From Methanocorpusculaceae archaeon UBA456 (lineage in GTDB: Archaea; Halobacteriota; Methanomicrobia; Methanomicrobiales; Methanocorpusculaceae), in contig DAJQ01000050.1 in NCBI GenBank assembly GCA_002496395.1, forward strand, positions 28,038-62,496: a DNA stretch of 34,459 nt, written 5' to 3'. The position numbers and the translations under genes are program-made. This document shows, in pieces, positions 1-8,411 of the stretch; the stretch's first letter is position 1, and each line of letters starts with the position of its first letter. The notes below the pieces were generated by a model that was not told the DNA's origin, did no database searches, and saw nothing but the letters and a program-made list of their open reading frames with translations.

Positions 1-160
1 GGCAGTCACGGCAATAGACGGGTCTGCCCTCTGTTGGTTTAAAGGGGACTTCACATTCACAACCGCAATCTGCGCAGATTGCCTTTGACATCTCACGAGG
101 ACCATCAAAACTTCTTGGGCCGCCGAAATTACCCCGGCCGCCAAAACTTCTTCCTTCCAT
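1..160 (-). CDS. Small CxxC zinc-binding protein, 3' end beyond window
   Basis: The gene reads leftward off the window edge; 53 codons are visible from an ATG at 158-160. It begins with a Gly/Arg/Phe-rich segment (MEGRSFGGRGNFGG) followed by a Cys cluster CADCGCEC, a spacer, and CRDC. This is the CxxC-x17-CxxC type of small zinc-binding domain common in methanogens; its function is unknown to me. The protein is almost identical to the one at 461-649, so this is a tandem duplicate. The stop codon is not seen. A TATA-like box lies at 212-218 on the same strand, and a short inverted repeat (TGCAG/CTGCA) sits in the predicted 5' leader, as in the second copy. Confidence 0.8.
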   Translation of the reverse strand, partial: MEGRSFGGRGNFGGPRSFDGPREMSKAICADCGCECEVPFKPTEGRPVYCRDC

Positions 161-460
161 TGTATAACTCATGCAGCTTTTAAGTTCTGCACATAATATA
201 TGTTCTTTTAGTATAAAATACCCTCAGAAGATGCGGCAGAGAGAGCTGATGGGATCAAGCCATGACATTTAGTCAAAAATCTTCGTATTCCTTAATTTTT
301 TGAGATCGAGAATCTCTAATGAACTTTTTTGTCAACATAGAGAATCATGGTATCGGGATTGGTAGCGGGAGTTTGATGTATCAAAACCATTGATATTCGG
401 GAGTACGAGTGTCACTCACAGAGAATGCCACTCCTTCAGAGAAGGATAGAAAAAAAAGGA
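161..460. other. Intergenic region between the two CxxC genes
   Basis: About 300 bases without a convincing gene. The left end holds the promoter and leader of the first CxxC gene (TATA-like TATAAAA at 212-218 read on the minus strand, stem TGCAG at 172-176 with CTGCA at 187-191). The right end holds the poly-T terminator of the second gene. Nothing recognisable was found between about 225 and 440. Confidence 0.6.
443..460 (-). terminator. Poly-T terminator after second CxxC gene
   Basis: Read on the minus strand, the stop codon at 461-463 is followed directly by TCCTTTTTTTTCTATCC. A run of eight T residues right after a stop fits archaeal transcription termination. I see no hairpin. Confidence 0.55.
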
Positions 461-649
461 TTAGAACCGGGGTTTCCGGTGCTTTGGGAGGCAGTCACGG
501 CAATAGACGGGCCTGCCCTCTGTTGGCTTAAAGGGGACTTCACATTCGCAACCGCAATCTGAACAGACTGCCTTTGACATCTCACGTGGACCATCAAATC
601 TTCTTGGGCCGCCGAAGTTACCCCGGCCGCCAAAATTTCTTTCTTCCAT
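461..649 (-). CDS. Small CxxC zinc-binding protein (second copy)
   Basis: This 62-aa protein has a Gly/Arg/Phe-rich N-terminus (about residues 1-20) and then CSDCGCEC ... CRDC, six cysteines spaced as in the CxxC-x17-CxxC family of methanogen zinc proteins. The short basic tail is LPKHRKPRF. A glycine-arginine arm plus a zinc ribbon suggests nucleic-acid contact, but that is inference. The promoter is well placed: TATAAAA at 701-707 (read on minus) would start transcription near 678, giving a leader of about 30 nt that contains a TGCAG/CTGCA stem and ATGAG close to the start. It is a tandem copy of the gene at 1-160, with most differences in the first 35 residues. Confidence 0.85.
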   Translation of the reverse strand: MEERNFGGRGNFGGPRRFDGPREMSKAVCSDCGCECEVPFKPTEGRPVYCRDCLPKHRKPRF

Positions 650-660
650 TGTTTAGCTCA

Positions 661-707
661 TGCAGTGTTAGGTTCTGCAAAAAAATATTGAACCCGAGAC
701 TATAAAA
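661..707 (-). promoter_or_regulatory. Promoter and leader stem-loop of CxxC gene
   Basis: On the minus strand a TATA box (TTTTATA, 701-707) is followed about 25 nt later by an inverted repeat TGCAG (675-679) and CTGCA (661-665) with a 9-nt loop, then ATGAGC and the start codon. The same order and the same stem occur before the left-edge copy with a different loop sequence, so the stem may be functional as an RNA hairpin or as an operator. Confidence 0.4.
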
Positions 708-742
708 GACCATCCCACGAGGCCAATAATAGTGAGTTCTAT

Positions 743-1075
743 CTATTTCTTCTCAATAGCTCTTTTTGCAGCCTCTGCAATCTCACTAACGGTCTTCTGG
801 AGCTCGTCACCAATCTGACGGGTTTTATTCTCAATATGATCACGCCCCTCCTGTGTCATGAAGAGTTTTTTGCCAAGGACAATAACACTCTCAACGGTCA
901 TCTCCACATTTTTTGAGGTGAGGTGGATGAGATCTTCGATGGATGGGGTTTTCGATGTGGCATCGTGAGCATTCTCTTCTCCTGTAGCCGCAGGTTCCTG
1001 TACCTCCTCCATGGGTTCTTCATCAATGACATATCGGCCTTTAACAAATCGCCCCTGTCTCTCTTCTGTTGTCAT
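743..1075 (-). CDS. Uncharacterised 110-aa helical protein
   Basis: I do not recognise a named family. The N-terminal 45 residues are acidic, low in complexity and probably disordered. Residues from about 45 to 110 look like a long amphipathic helix pair (SIEDLIHLTSKNVEMTVES, then a KK-rich end AAKRAIEKK) with coiled-coil character and no membrane segment or cysteine. The gene stands alone between the CxxC gene and the DUF255 gene, 55 bases from the latter. The coding frame is clean and starts at an ATG. It is probably a real cytoplasmic protein of unknown role. Confidence 0.7.
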   Translation of the reverse strand: MTTEERQGRFVKGRYVIDEEPMEEVQEPAATGEENAHDATSKTPSIEDLIHLTSKNVEMTVESVIVLGKKLFMTQEGRDHIENKTRQIGDELQKTVSEIAEAAKRAIEKK

Positions 1076-1130
1076 GTGGATGAATTATGATGCTGACACT
1101 ATTGAACCCTTCGACTCTCCCCATCTACGA

Positions 1131-3155
1131 CTACTCGGAAGTGTGATGAAATGCAGAATGGAGCAGGTTTCTGATCTCATCAGGATCCATTACCGGTGGA
1201 AGGCAGCCTCCCTGCCTGCAGGGATATGCAGCAGGTTCGTCGGTATCTATTTGATATGTCAGTATTTTTGGCATTTGTTCTATGAATTGTTCAAGTTCAT
1301 GCGAGAAATGAAGATGGGTTGCAAGCAGGTTACCGGATGATCTGATTGCGTCATCAAATATCCCGCTTTTACCGACAGATACAACATCAATAGCGGCAGG
1401 AGAGAGATGATGATATGAACTGATACTATGGATATAGGCATTAGGGTGCCGGAGGAAGGCAGGCTGCAGCCTCGACATCATCGAATCTGCTATTTCCCGA
1501 AATGCCGGATTACCGGTGATCCGATTGAGGAGGAGAAGATTATGAAGCATCACTGCATTGCCTGATGGTCCGGCCGAATCTTCTGCATCCCGTGTCCGGT
1601 AGAGTGTAGTATCCTCTGCTTCAAACCAGAACCATCCGCTGTCGGCATTATAAAAATGGCGAATGGCTGATTCTGTATACCCAATTGCAAATAGAAGGTA
1701 CTCAGCCTTCTGTGTTCCCTGATGGAGCTCAATTGATGCTGCAATCAGATCAGCATAATCTGTGAGGTAGGGTGGCGAGGTGATTGAACCGTTTATCATG
1801 GAATGGAAGAGAGTTCCTTCCGATTTGCCGATGATTAACTGAAGCTTTGAATAGGCCATTTCAGCCGTATGCACCAGATCGGGCTCATCTAACAGAAAAC
1901 CGGCGCGTGCAAGAGCCCCAATAATCTTACCATTTACATCAAGGAGGATCTTCTCATCACGGAATGGGCGGGGGCGGCTCATGCGAGCCTCTGCAAGTCT
2001 TTCTCTTACTCTCAGCAGCCATGATGAATCATCTGTTTCTGAGGTGAGGGAGAGGGGCAGTTTATCTCTTTCAGTTGCATTTCCAAGCAGGAGATTGGCA
2101 GCCTCTTCTCCCTCCTCCTCATCAAAAAGCGATCGGATCTCGTCTTTTGACCAGAGATAGAAGCCACCCTCTTCTCCTCCGCTTTCAGCATCCTCGGCCG
2201 TATAAAAAAGTCCTTCCGGTGAGGTGAGATCGGTTCTGATGTATGATACTATCCTGAGTGCCTCTTCTTTCAGAAGAATATCCTCACACACCGCGTATCC
2301 TTCGGAAAAGGCATGCAGAAGGAGAGCCTGATCGGTTGCCATCTTCTCATAATGAGGGATCTTCCATTGCCGATCGGTTGTATACCGGTGAAAGCCGCCA
2401 CCAACCTGATCGTTTATCCCCCCTCTCCTCATCGCATGAAGAGTTGCAAGCGCCATCTCTGTCGCTTCAGGAACACCTGCTATTCCTCCATGACGCAGAA
2501 GGAAGGTGATGAGATGGGGTGAGGGGAACTTCATCCCCTCACCAAATCCGCCATACTCGCGATCATATGATTTCAGAAGGGCAGTATATGCAGCATCTAC
2601 GGGATTCTCTTCCTGTTGAACCACCCCCTCTGCCACCTGGATCTCTCCCCCTGCCAGGTACGACTGCACCGCCTCTTCGACACGCCTCCCAAGGCTCTCC
2701 GCATCTTCGCGCCTCTCCCGCCAGAGTTCCCATATCCGGTCAAGGATCTGGAGAAGTCCGGCACTGCCATACCGGGGCTCTTTTGGGATATATGTCCCGG
2801 CAAAAAAGGGCCGCTTATCCGGGGTGAGGACAAGGGTGAGTGGCCAGCCACCGCTCCCGGTCATCAGCTGGCAGGCTGTCATTGCAATTCGATCAACATC
2901 CGGACGCTCCTCACGATCCACTTTTACCGCAATAAACCTGCCTGAAAGTGCCTCTCCCACCTCAGGATCAGAGAAGGATTCCCTGTTCATCACATGACAC
3001 CAGTGACAGGTGGAGTACCCGATTGAGAGGAATACCGGAATATCCGCTTTTCGTGCCTTTTCAAATGCCTCATCAGAGAAAGGGTGCCATTCAACAGGAT
3101 TCTCTGCATGCTGTAGGAGATAGGGGCTCTTCTCATCCACAAGCCGGTTTGCCAT
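1131..3155 (-). CDS. DUF255 / thioredoxin-domain protein (YyaL/SSP411-like)
   Basis: The 674-aa protein has the classic N-terminus of this family: NRLVDEKSPYLLQHAENPV, then a thioredoxin-like domain (about residues 1-165) with CHWCHVM at residues 50-56 as the redox-like motif. The remaining 500 residues form the (alpha/alpha) barrel domain related to N-acylglucosamine 2-epimerase-type glycoside folds, with GGGFHRYTTDRQWKIPHYEKM in the middle. Length matches the family. The biochemical function is not established; homologues occur in bacteria, archaea and mammals (spermatogenesis-associated protein 20). The ATG at 3153-3155 was chosen because it starts the conserved N-terminus. The promoter lies in the divergent region with the lipoprotein gene. 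Confidence 0.92.
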   Translation of the reverse strand: MANRLVDEKSPYLLQHAENPVEWHPFSDEAFEKARKADIPVFLSIGYSTCHWCHVMNRESFSDPEVGEALSGRFIAVKVDREERPDVDRIAMTACQLMTGSGGWPLTLVLTPDKRPFFAGTYIPKEPRYGSAGLLQILDRIWELWRERREDAESLGRRVEEAVQSYLAGGEIQVAEGVVQQEENPVDAAYTALLKSYDREYGGFGEGMKFPSPHLITFLLRHGGIAGVPEATEMALATLHAMRRGGINDQVGGGFHRYTTDRQWKIPHYEKMATDQALLLHAFSEGYAVCEDILLKEEALRIVSYIRTDLTSPEGLFYTAEDAESGGEEGGFYLWSKDEIRSLFDEEEGEEAANLLLGNATERDKLPLSLTSETDDSSWLLRVRERLAEARMSRPRPFRDEKILLDVNGKIIGALARAGFLLDEPDLVHTAEMAYSKLQLIIGKSEGTLFHSMINGSITSPPYLTDYADLIAASIELHQGTQKAEYLLFAIGYTESAIRHFYNADSGWFWFEAEDTTLYRTRDAEDSAGPSGNAVMLHNLLLLNRITGNPAFREIADSMMSRLQPAFLRHPNAYIHSISSYHHLSPAAIDVVSVGKSGIFDDAIRSSGNLLATHLHFSHELEQFIEQMPKILTYQIDTDEPAAYPCRQGGCLPPVMDPDEIRNLLHSAFHHTSE

Positions 3156-3210
3156 ACCGGATAATCGCCACTGATATGCAATTAATCCTCTCCTGGCGGC
3201 AGAGAGAAAT

Positions 3211-3223
3211 CGGTATATATATT
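3211..3223. promoter_or_regulatory. Shared TATA box between divergent genes
   Basis: TATATATAT at 3213-3221 is close to symmetrical. On the plus strand its centre is about 26 bases before the ATG at 3243, which would make the lipoprotein mRNA leaderless. On the minus strand it would start transcription near 3191, giving the DUF255 gene a leader of about 36 nt. I see no second TATA box in the 87-base gap, so the two genes may share one. Confidence 0.5.
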
Positions 3224-3242
3224 GATTGAGTATTCTATTGCT

Positions 3243-4043
3243 ATGGAAATACGTGTATTTACTCTTTATCTCACTTTATTCCTCTTTTTAACAGGATGTA
3301 CATTTTTTGCAGGATGTGTTGGTGAGGAGACAGATCAGCTGGATCAACTTCCAACAGCCACTCCAACCCATACTCCAACACCGACGGCAGAGCCCCCGGA
3401 AGATGGAGCTGTTTCATTCTCTGGTGCAGGAGATCAGAAGACCACCATGCCCCTTTCAGCCGGTGTCCACCTGTTGACACTCGAAATCGAGAAGCCGGAT
3501 GGATCAGAGCCTGGTGTATCAAAGGTCTCTATCTCAACCGAGAAGGATGCCATTATGGTTGAAGGTAATTATACTGCTGAAGTTCAGCCTGATGCCGTCA
3601 TTGACGGGCACTACCGCTGGACACATGCATTTATGCTTTCTGAGGATGCCGATGCACCAGTTGAAGTCAGCCAGCCAGCCCCATGGACGCTTCACTTCGG
3701 CTTCCCGGAGATGATCAACGGGATTCCACCGCAGACATTCACTGGTATCGGCAATGCTGCAACCCCCTTCTTCATGATCCCGGCTGGAAATTATAGCTGT
3801 CAGATTACAGGTGAGAATCTGACTGTCATCAGTGTGTGGCTGATGGATTATTATGGCACTATGCTGATGGATGGCGACAGGGTAGCACCGTTAGCATTCC
3901 ATCAGCTACGGAATGACGACTTTGAACTCTATGTAGGGGATTATTCAACAACAGTTCCGGTTACGATCAAAGAAGGCGACAATTATCTCTTCAACATCGT
4001 CTGCGACGGCAGCTGGTCTGTTATGTTTTCACCTGTAGAATAA
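3243..4043 (+). CDS. Secreted lipoprotein of unknown function
   Basis: A protein of 266 aa with a typical lipoprotein signal: short charged start, hydrophobic run to residue 16, and lipobox LTGC with Cys19 (a second candidate, FAGC, ends at Cys25). A Thr/Pro-rich linker (TATPTHTPTPTAEPP) follows, as in many methanogen surface lipoproteins, then about 220 residues predicted as beta-rich, without transmembrane helices. I do not recognise the fold. A TTG start at 3222 would add seven residues in front of the signal; the ATG at 3243 is preferred because the TATA box at 3213-3221 sits at the right distance for leaderless transcription from it. A hairpin terminator follows the gene. Confidence 0.8.
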   Translation: MEIRVFTLYLTLFLFLTGCTFFAGCVGEETDQLDQLPTATPTHTPTPTAEPPEDGAVSFSGAGDQKTTMPLSAGVHLLTLEIEKPDGSEPGVSKVSISTEKDAIMVEGNYTAEVQPDAVIDGHYRWTHAFMLSEDADAPVEVSQPAPWTLHFGFPEMINGIPPQTFTGIGNAATPFFMIPAGNYSCQITGENLTVISVWLMDYYGTMLMDGDRVAPLAFHQLRNDDFELYVGDYSTTVPVTIKEGDNYLFNIVCDGSWSVMFSPVE

Positions 4044-4061
4044 AAGAGTCACCAGGAGAAT

Positions 4062-4100
4062 GGGAGAGATCTCTTTTCTCTCCCCGCACAATCGTTTTTT
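4062..4100 (+). terminator. Hairpin plus T6 terminator between convergent genes
   Basis: GGGAGAGA (4062-4069) pairs perfectly with TCTCTCCC (4077-4084) across a 7-nt loop, and TTTTTT follows at 4095-4100. It closes the lipoprotein gene and abuts the stop codon of the convergent histidine kinase gene. The T-run is 10 bases past the stem, so hairpin and T-tract may act independently. Confidence 0.6.
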
Positions 4101-6264
4101 AATTGAAGGTATACGCCTCTTTTGGAATAATTATCTCAAACTGCGCCCCATCACCCTGGCTGCCTGTCTCGCTCATGAGCATGCCGGTGATTGCAAGGAT
4201 CTCCCGGGAAAGGAAGAGCCCAAAACCAGTGTTTTTACCGATTCCGCGTCCAAAAATTGCCTCTTTTTGATCATTGGCAACTCCGACTCCGTTATCTCTC
4301 CATATGAGATGAAGCCCCTCATCACTTTGGCGGCAGTCAATGGTCACGGCGGTGGCATGCTCTCCATGACGTATGGTATTATCCAGCAGGTTTGAAAAGA
4401 CCCTCTCTAGCATCGGATCACCAAAGATGGAGAGGCTCTTGCAGTTATTCGTGATCGTTACCGGTTCCTTTGATTTCGGAATGAGTGCGACAAGTTCCTG
4501 CCACTCCGGTTCGCTGATACCAAGGTTCTCATAGAGGCGGGTGAACTCGATATGGCGCTGGATTGTTCTGCCCGCCTCCTTTACCTTCTTAAGGAATTTC
4601 CCGACCTCCGGATCATCACTCATCTCTTCTGCAAAATCCAGATTGCCGAGCAGTACCATCACCTCATTGAGGATATCGTGTCTCGTGATGCTGGAGAGGA
4701 GCTGGAGCTTTTTATTCGCGATTCGAACGGCTTCCTCTGCAATTCTCCGCCCGGTGACATCCTGAAATATCCCTCTTGTCTTCAGCTTTCCATCGTGGAC
4801 AAATGAATTGACATTGCCTTCGATATGGATTGGATGCCTGTCTTTTGTGAGAAAGACCGCCTGAACTCCACTCACCGCTTTTCCTGAGAGAACGTCCTGA
4901 AATGTACTCTGGCAGTGGGCAAGGGAATCAGGATGAATAATCTCAAAGAGCGAAAGGTTCTCTATCTCCTCATCTGAAAAACCCATCTTCTCCTTCCAGG
5001 TGGTATTGACAAAGATGAAATGACCCTCTTCATCCACACTCTGGATCATCACATTGGCATTGTCAAAGAAGTCGCGGTACCGCTCTTCACTCAACCGAAG
5101 CTCCATCTCGATCCGCTTCTGGTCTGTAATGTCCCGGCTCGATCCGACGATATGCGTGACTCTCCCCTCCTGGATCACAGGTGTGAGGAGTGTCTCCCAT
5201 ATCTTTTCACCGGCAGGAAGGTTCAGTGTCTCTTCATAGATGATCGGGCTGTTCGTATCGAGACACCGCTGATAGTTTGCGGATACAATTGATCCGGCCT
5301 CTTCACCCAGGAGCTCTTCCGGTGTCTTATCATGCAACATCTCTGTCGTCAGTCCGGTTGCAGTCTCATGTGCGAGATTGTTGCGGATGAACCGGAACTC
5401 TCCTTCCCCGGTCACCCTGATAAGGAATATGCAATCATGCGTTCCATTAAAGACCGTCTCATACTCGGTTGCGAGTTTCAGAGTTTCCTCTTCAGCACGT
5501 CTCCTCTCGGTGATATCAGAGAGTTGCTCAACGATGAAGATCACCTCAGAATCATCATCAAGAACCGGGTAGGATCGGCAATCCAGATAACGGTCCTGCT
5601 CAGGAAGGTACTTCTCTACCCTCTCCAGCTTCTTTGAACGAATGGCCTTTTCTGTTGCACAGATGTCACACTGTCGATTGCGTCCGATTAGCTCAAAGCA
5701 TCGTCTCCCTCTCACCTCCTCCGGCTGCATGTTCAGAAACGAGTACCCTACCTGGTTATAATAGACAATTTTATGATCCGGCGTCTGAATGCCGATTATA
5801 TCAGGTATGGCATCAAGTGTTGCCTGAAGAAGGAGTCTGTACCTCTCAAGATCTCTCTCCCTCCTCCTCTTTAATGCAGCATCTTTGATCCTGTTCTTGA
5901 TAATGACTGCTATACTCGCAGGATTTTCCGATTTTCTGATATAATCAACTGCTCCCTGTTCATATGCCCGGATAATGGTATCGGCCTCATTCTCGCTGGA
6001 TAGAATGATGCAGGGGGTTTTGTCATATTTTTCTTTCAGATAACGGAGTATATCTGTTCCTTCTCTCTCAGACAGGTGATATTCAGATATGATGACATCA
6101 AATTGAAATGTATCAAGAATCTCAACTGCTTCTTCTTTCCGAGCAGTTGCAACGATGATATCTCCATCATCTTCAATGAATCCCCTGTATATTTCTTGCA
6201 AGGCGTAATCGTCTTCGATATAGAGAGCAGAAATAAGATCAGGATTATCGGGCATATTCAGCAT
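4099..6264 (-). CDS. Hybrid sensor histidine kinase: receiver, three PAS, kinase
   Basis: This 721-aa soluble protein has, in order, a receiver domain (about 10-125), PAS domains near 140-250, 265-385 and 393-510, a short dimerisation segment with ITRHDILNEV (His529 as the likely phosphorylation site, the form common in archaeal kinases) and an ATPase domain with NLLDNT (N box, 625-630), DNGVGV (657-662) and GFGLFL (680-685). No membrane segment is seen, so it senses internal signals; the first PAS carries a CDIC motif (199-202) that could bind metal or respond to redox. The receiver has Glu61 (codon at 6082-6084) where the phospho-accepting Asp should be, while the acidic pair and Lys111 remain. 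No partner regulator lies adjacent. The start may be ATG 6264 or the ATG at 6255. Confidence 0.9.
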   Translation of the reverse strand: MLNMPDNPDLISALYIEDDYALQEIYRGFIEDDGDIIVATARKEEAVEILDTFQFDVIISEYHLSEREGTDILRYLKEKYDKTPCIILSSENEADTIIRAYEQGAVDYIRKSENPASIAVIIKNRIKDAALKRRRERDLERYRLLLQATLDAIPDIIGIQTPDHKIVYYNQVGYSFLNMQPEEVRGRRCFELIGRNRQCDICATEKAIRSKKLERVEKYLPEQDRYLDCRSYPVLDDDSEVIFIVEQLSDITERRRAEEETLKLATEYETVFNGTHDCIFLIRVTGEGEFRFIRNNLAHETATGLTTEMLHDKTPEELLGEEAGSIVSANYQRCLDTNSPIIYEETLNLPAGEKIWETLLTPVIQEGRVTHIVGSSRDITDQKRIEMELRLSEERYRDFFDNANVMIQSVDEEGHFIFVNTTWKEKMGFSDEEIENLSLFEIIHPDSLAHCQSTFQDVLSGKAVSGVQAVFLTKDRHPIHIEGNVNSFVHDGKLKTRGIFQDVTGRRIAEEAVRIANKKLQLLSSITRHDILNEVMVLLGNLDFAEEMSDDPEVGKFLKKVKEAGRTIQRHIEFTRLYENLGISEPEWQELVALIPKSKEPVTITNNCKSLSIFGDPMLERVFSNLLDNTIRHGEHATAVTIDCRQSDEGLHLIWRDNGVGVANDQKEAIFGRGIGKNTGFGLFLSREILAITGMLMSETGSQGDGAQFEIIIPKEAYTFN

Positions 6265-6345
6265 GAGGTGCTATTCTGTATTAATTCTTCGTTTATCGTT
6301 CAATTGATAGAATAATTCATAATCCCCGCTGATCATAGAGACGGT

Positions 6346-7098
6346 ATGCAGAACGTCGGCAGAGTTTTTATGGAGATGACCCGCTATGAGAACCTCTCCA
6401 TATCCGATCAGCAGCAGGGGGTTACTCCGCCTCCCTTGGAGAAGCCTTATCCCGGGAAGGGAGATCAGATAATACTCCCAAACCCTGCTTCCATCCAGAC
6501 ACCCCGAGTTGATCTCAGGGAAGCGATTGAAATCCGCTCTTCGATCAGGTCATATGCCAGGAATCCCCTCACAATGAGCGAGCTTGCGTACCTCCTCTGG
6601 CAGACCCAGGGGATCAAAGAAATTGTTGATCCCTATTACACCAAAAGGACTGTACCATCGGCAGGTGGTCGCCACTCATTTGAGATGTATCTCCTGATCA
6701 ACCGTGTCGAGGGTGTAGCTCCGGGACTATACCGGTATCTTGCTTTCTCCCATCGCCTGCTTCCAATCGATATATCATCCGGGATTGCCGATCGGGTGAT
6801 GTCCGCCTGTCTTGGCCAGCCGTTTGTCAGGTCATCTGCTGTCACTTTTATCTGGTCATGTGTTATCTATCGGATGAGCTGGCGATATAGTGAGCGGGCA
6901 TACCGGCTCGTCCACCTCGATGCCGGCCATGTCTGCCAGAACCTCTACCTTGCAGGAGAGCAGATTGGCTGCGGCACCTGTGCAATCGGTGCTTTTGATG
7001 ATGAAGAAATGGCCCGGATTATCGGGGCAGACGGGATAGAAGAGTTTGTCATCTACCTGGCAACGGTCGGAAAGAAGAAAAATACGGGAGGAATGTGA
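6346..7098 (+). CDS. SagB/ThcOx-type nitroreductase-family oxidoreductase
   Basis: The protein (250 aa) matches the SagB-type dehydrogenase domain of the FMN-dependent nitroreductase superfamily. Visible family marks are AIEIRSSIRSYARNPLT, a YLLWQTQG segment, PSAGGRHSFEMYLL, and a C-terminal LDAGHVCQNLYLAGEQ with GCGTCAIGAF. In peptide toxin and thiopeptide clusters such enzymes oxidise azolines, but stand-alone copies are common in archaea and their substrates are unknown. No cyclodehydratase or precursor peptide lies nearby, so an azole role is not supported here. ATG 6346 is the longest start; ATG at 6370 would remove eight residues. The gene is divergent from the histidine kinase and converges with the beta-lactamase-like gene. 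Confidence 0.85.
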   Translation: MQNVGRVFMEMTRYENLSISDQQQGVTPPPLEKPYPGKGDQIILPNPASIQTPRVDLREAIEIRSSIRSYARNPLTMSELAYLLWQTQGIKEIVDPYYTKRTVPSAGGRHSFEMYLLINRVEGVAPGLYRYLAFSHRLLPIDISSGIADRVMSACLGQPFVRSSAVTFIWSCVIYRMSWRYSERAYRLVHLDAGHVCQNLYLAGEQIGCGTCAIGAFDDEEMARIIGADGIEEFVIYLATVGKKKNTGGM

Positions 7099-7110
7099 TA
7101 TCCTGGAAAA

Positions 7111-8340
7111 TCAATTGTCTGCCGGGTTTCCATCTACCAGAAACAGGAGGAGAGGTATAAGAATCTCTTTCTGTGCTGCTGCTGCTTTCATCGCAGAATT
7201 GGTATGGAGTGTCAGGTAGGTATTCTCCTCTGCAAGATAATACCAGAATGTTGATGCACCGGTATATCCTCCGGTATGACCATAGAGAGTTAGATCTTTT
7301 GGTTCATTGAGAGAGATGATGACATATCCAAGTCCATAGCTGCCTTTTCCAGAGCCAAGAGCCCCCATATGACTGCTCTTCTCTGATTGTGGCGAACTCG
7401 TCTTCATCCAGGCATATGATGACGGACTGATCAGCTCGCCTGAGACAAGAGCTGTATGGAAGGCATTGAGATCGGCAGCCGTACTCACGATATCCCCGGA
7501 ACCTCGATCATAGTGTTTATGGAGAGTGCTGAAATCCATTATACTGCCATCATCATCCAGTTCTATTGCATGCATAGAGGGCTCCGGCAGTCTGTTTGTG
7601 CGGTGTACTGTCGTATTCTTCATGCCAACCGGGTTGAGGATGTGTTCTTTGATATACTCCTCATAGGAGGTGCCTGATGTCCTGTCGATGATCAGGGTGA
7701 GGAGGATATAATTCACATTCGAATAGGTATAGCCCATTCCCGGGTCATAAAGTGGGCCTGCATGAATCCCATCGCACATGCCCTGCTCATAAGGGACAAT
7801 TGTGTCGGGATTCTCATATTCCTCCAGAATAAGCGACATCTCGTCATAATCTGCAATACCGCTTGTATGATCAAGGAGTTGGCGGATTGTTATCTCATCG
7901 CTATTGGGAACGGCCTTTGCAATATCAACTGGAAGATAGGCGTCGATTGGATCATCAAGTGCAAGCTTTCCCTCTTCAGCAAGTTGCAGGATTGCAACTG
8001 CGACAAATGGCTTGGTCACGCTTGCGATGAAGAAATGCATCCCGGGTTCAGCCGGTATCTCGGGTGAGAGAGAAGCGTACCCCGCCGCATAGCTCCATCT
8101 CCAGTACGGAGTGACAATCCCGACAACTGCTCCGGGGATACCGGCCCCGTCAACACCCTCAGAGACGATCTCCTGGAGTCTCTCATCAACTGAGGGGGGT
8201 GGGGATCTCAGGAGTGTGTCATGCTCCTCAGAAACAGGCTCGGGAGAGTGGATACATCCGGAGATCAGAGCAGATGCCAATACGAGAAGTATCAGGATTG
8301 GGAGAATCCGGGAATGGAAAGGCATGATCATCCATGTCAT
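7111..8340 (-). CDS. Serine beta-lactamase-like (class C family) lipoprotein
   Basis: From the ATG at 8338-8340 the protein has 409 aa: a signal peptide with lipobox LISGC (Cys29), then a serine hydrolase domain of the class C beta-lactamase/PBP4* type. All three catalytic motifs are visible: SVTK (107-110), YSN (206-208) and HTGG (355-358, in place of KTG). It should sit on the outer face of the membrane. Archaea of this kind lack murein, so the substrate is probably a peptide or ester; this is inference. The frame stays open upstream through the tRNA gene, but that extension cannot be coding. ATGs at 8331 and 8325 are alternatives; a TATA-like AT-run near 8350-8362 fits a leaderless start at one of them. 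Confidence 0.88.
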   Translation of the reverse strand: MTWMIMPFHSRILPILILLVLASALISGCIHSPEPVSEEHDTLLRSPPPSVDERLQEIVSEGVDGAGIPGAVVGIVTPYWRWSYAAGYASLSPEIPAEPGMHFFIASVTKPFVAVAILQLAEEGKLALDDPIDAYLPVDIAKAVPNSDEITIRQLLDHTSGIADYDEMSLILEEYENPDTIVPYEQGMCDGIHAGPLYDPGMGYTYSNVNYILLTLIIDRTSGTSYEEYIKEHILNPVGMKNTTVHRTNRLPEPSMHAIELDDDGSIMDFSTLHKHYDRGSGDIVSTAADLNAFHTALVSGELISPSSYAWMKTSSPQSEKSSHMGALGSGKGSYGLGYVIISLNEPKDLTLYGHTGGYTGASTFWYYLAEENTYLTLHTNSAMKAAAAQKEILIPLLLFLVDGNPADN

Positions 8341-8411
8341 TTTTGGGAAAAAAATATTCTGATCTGATGAGGAGAACAAAAGTTCTCGATGTTCATTGAT
8401 GAAGAAAGGAG

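Noticed and set aside
1011..1340. Plus-strand open frame of 109 codons
   Set aside because: It lies opposite the 110-aa gene and the DUF255 gene, has no promoter or ribosome binding site that I can see, and its product is unlike any protein known to me.
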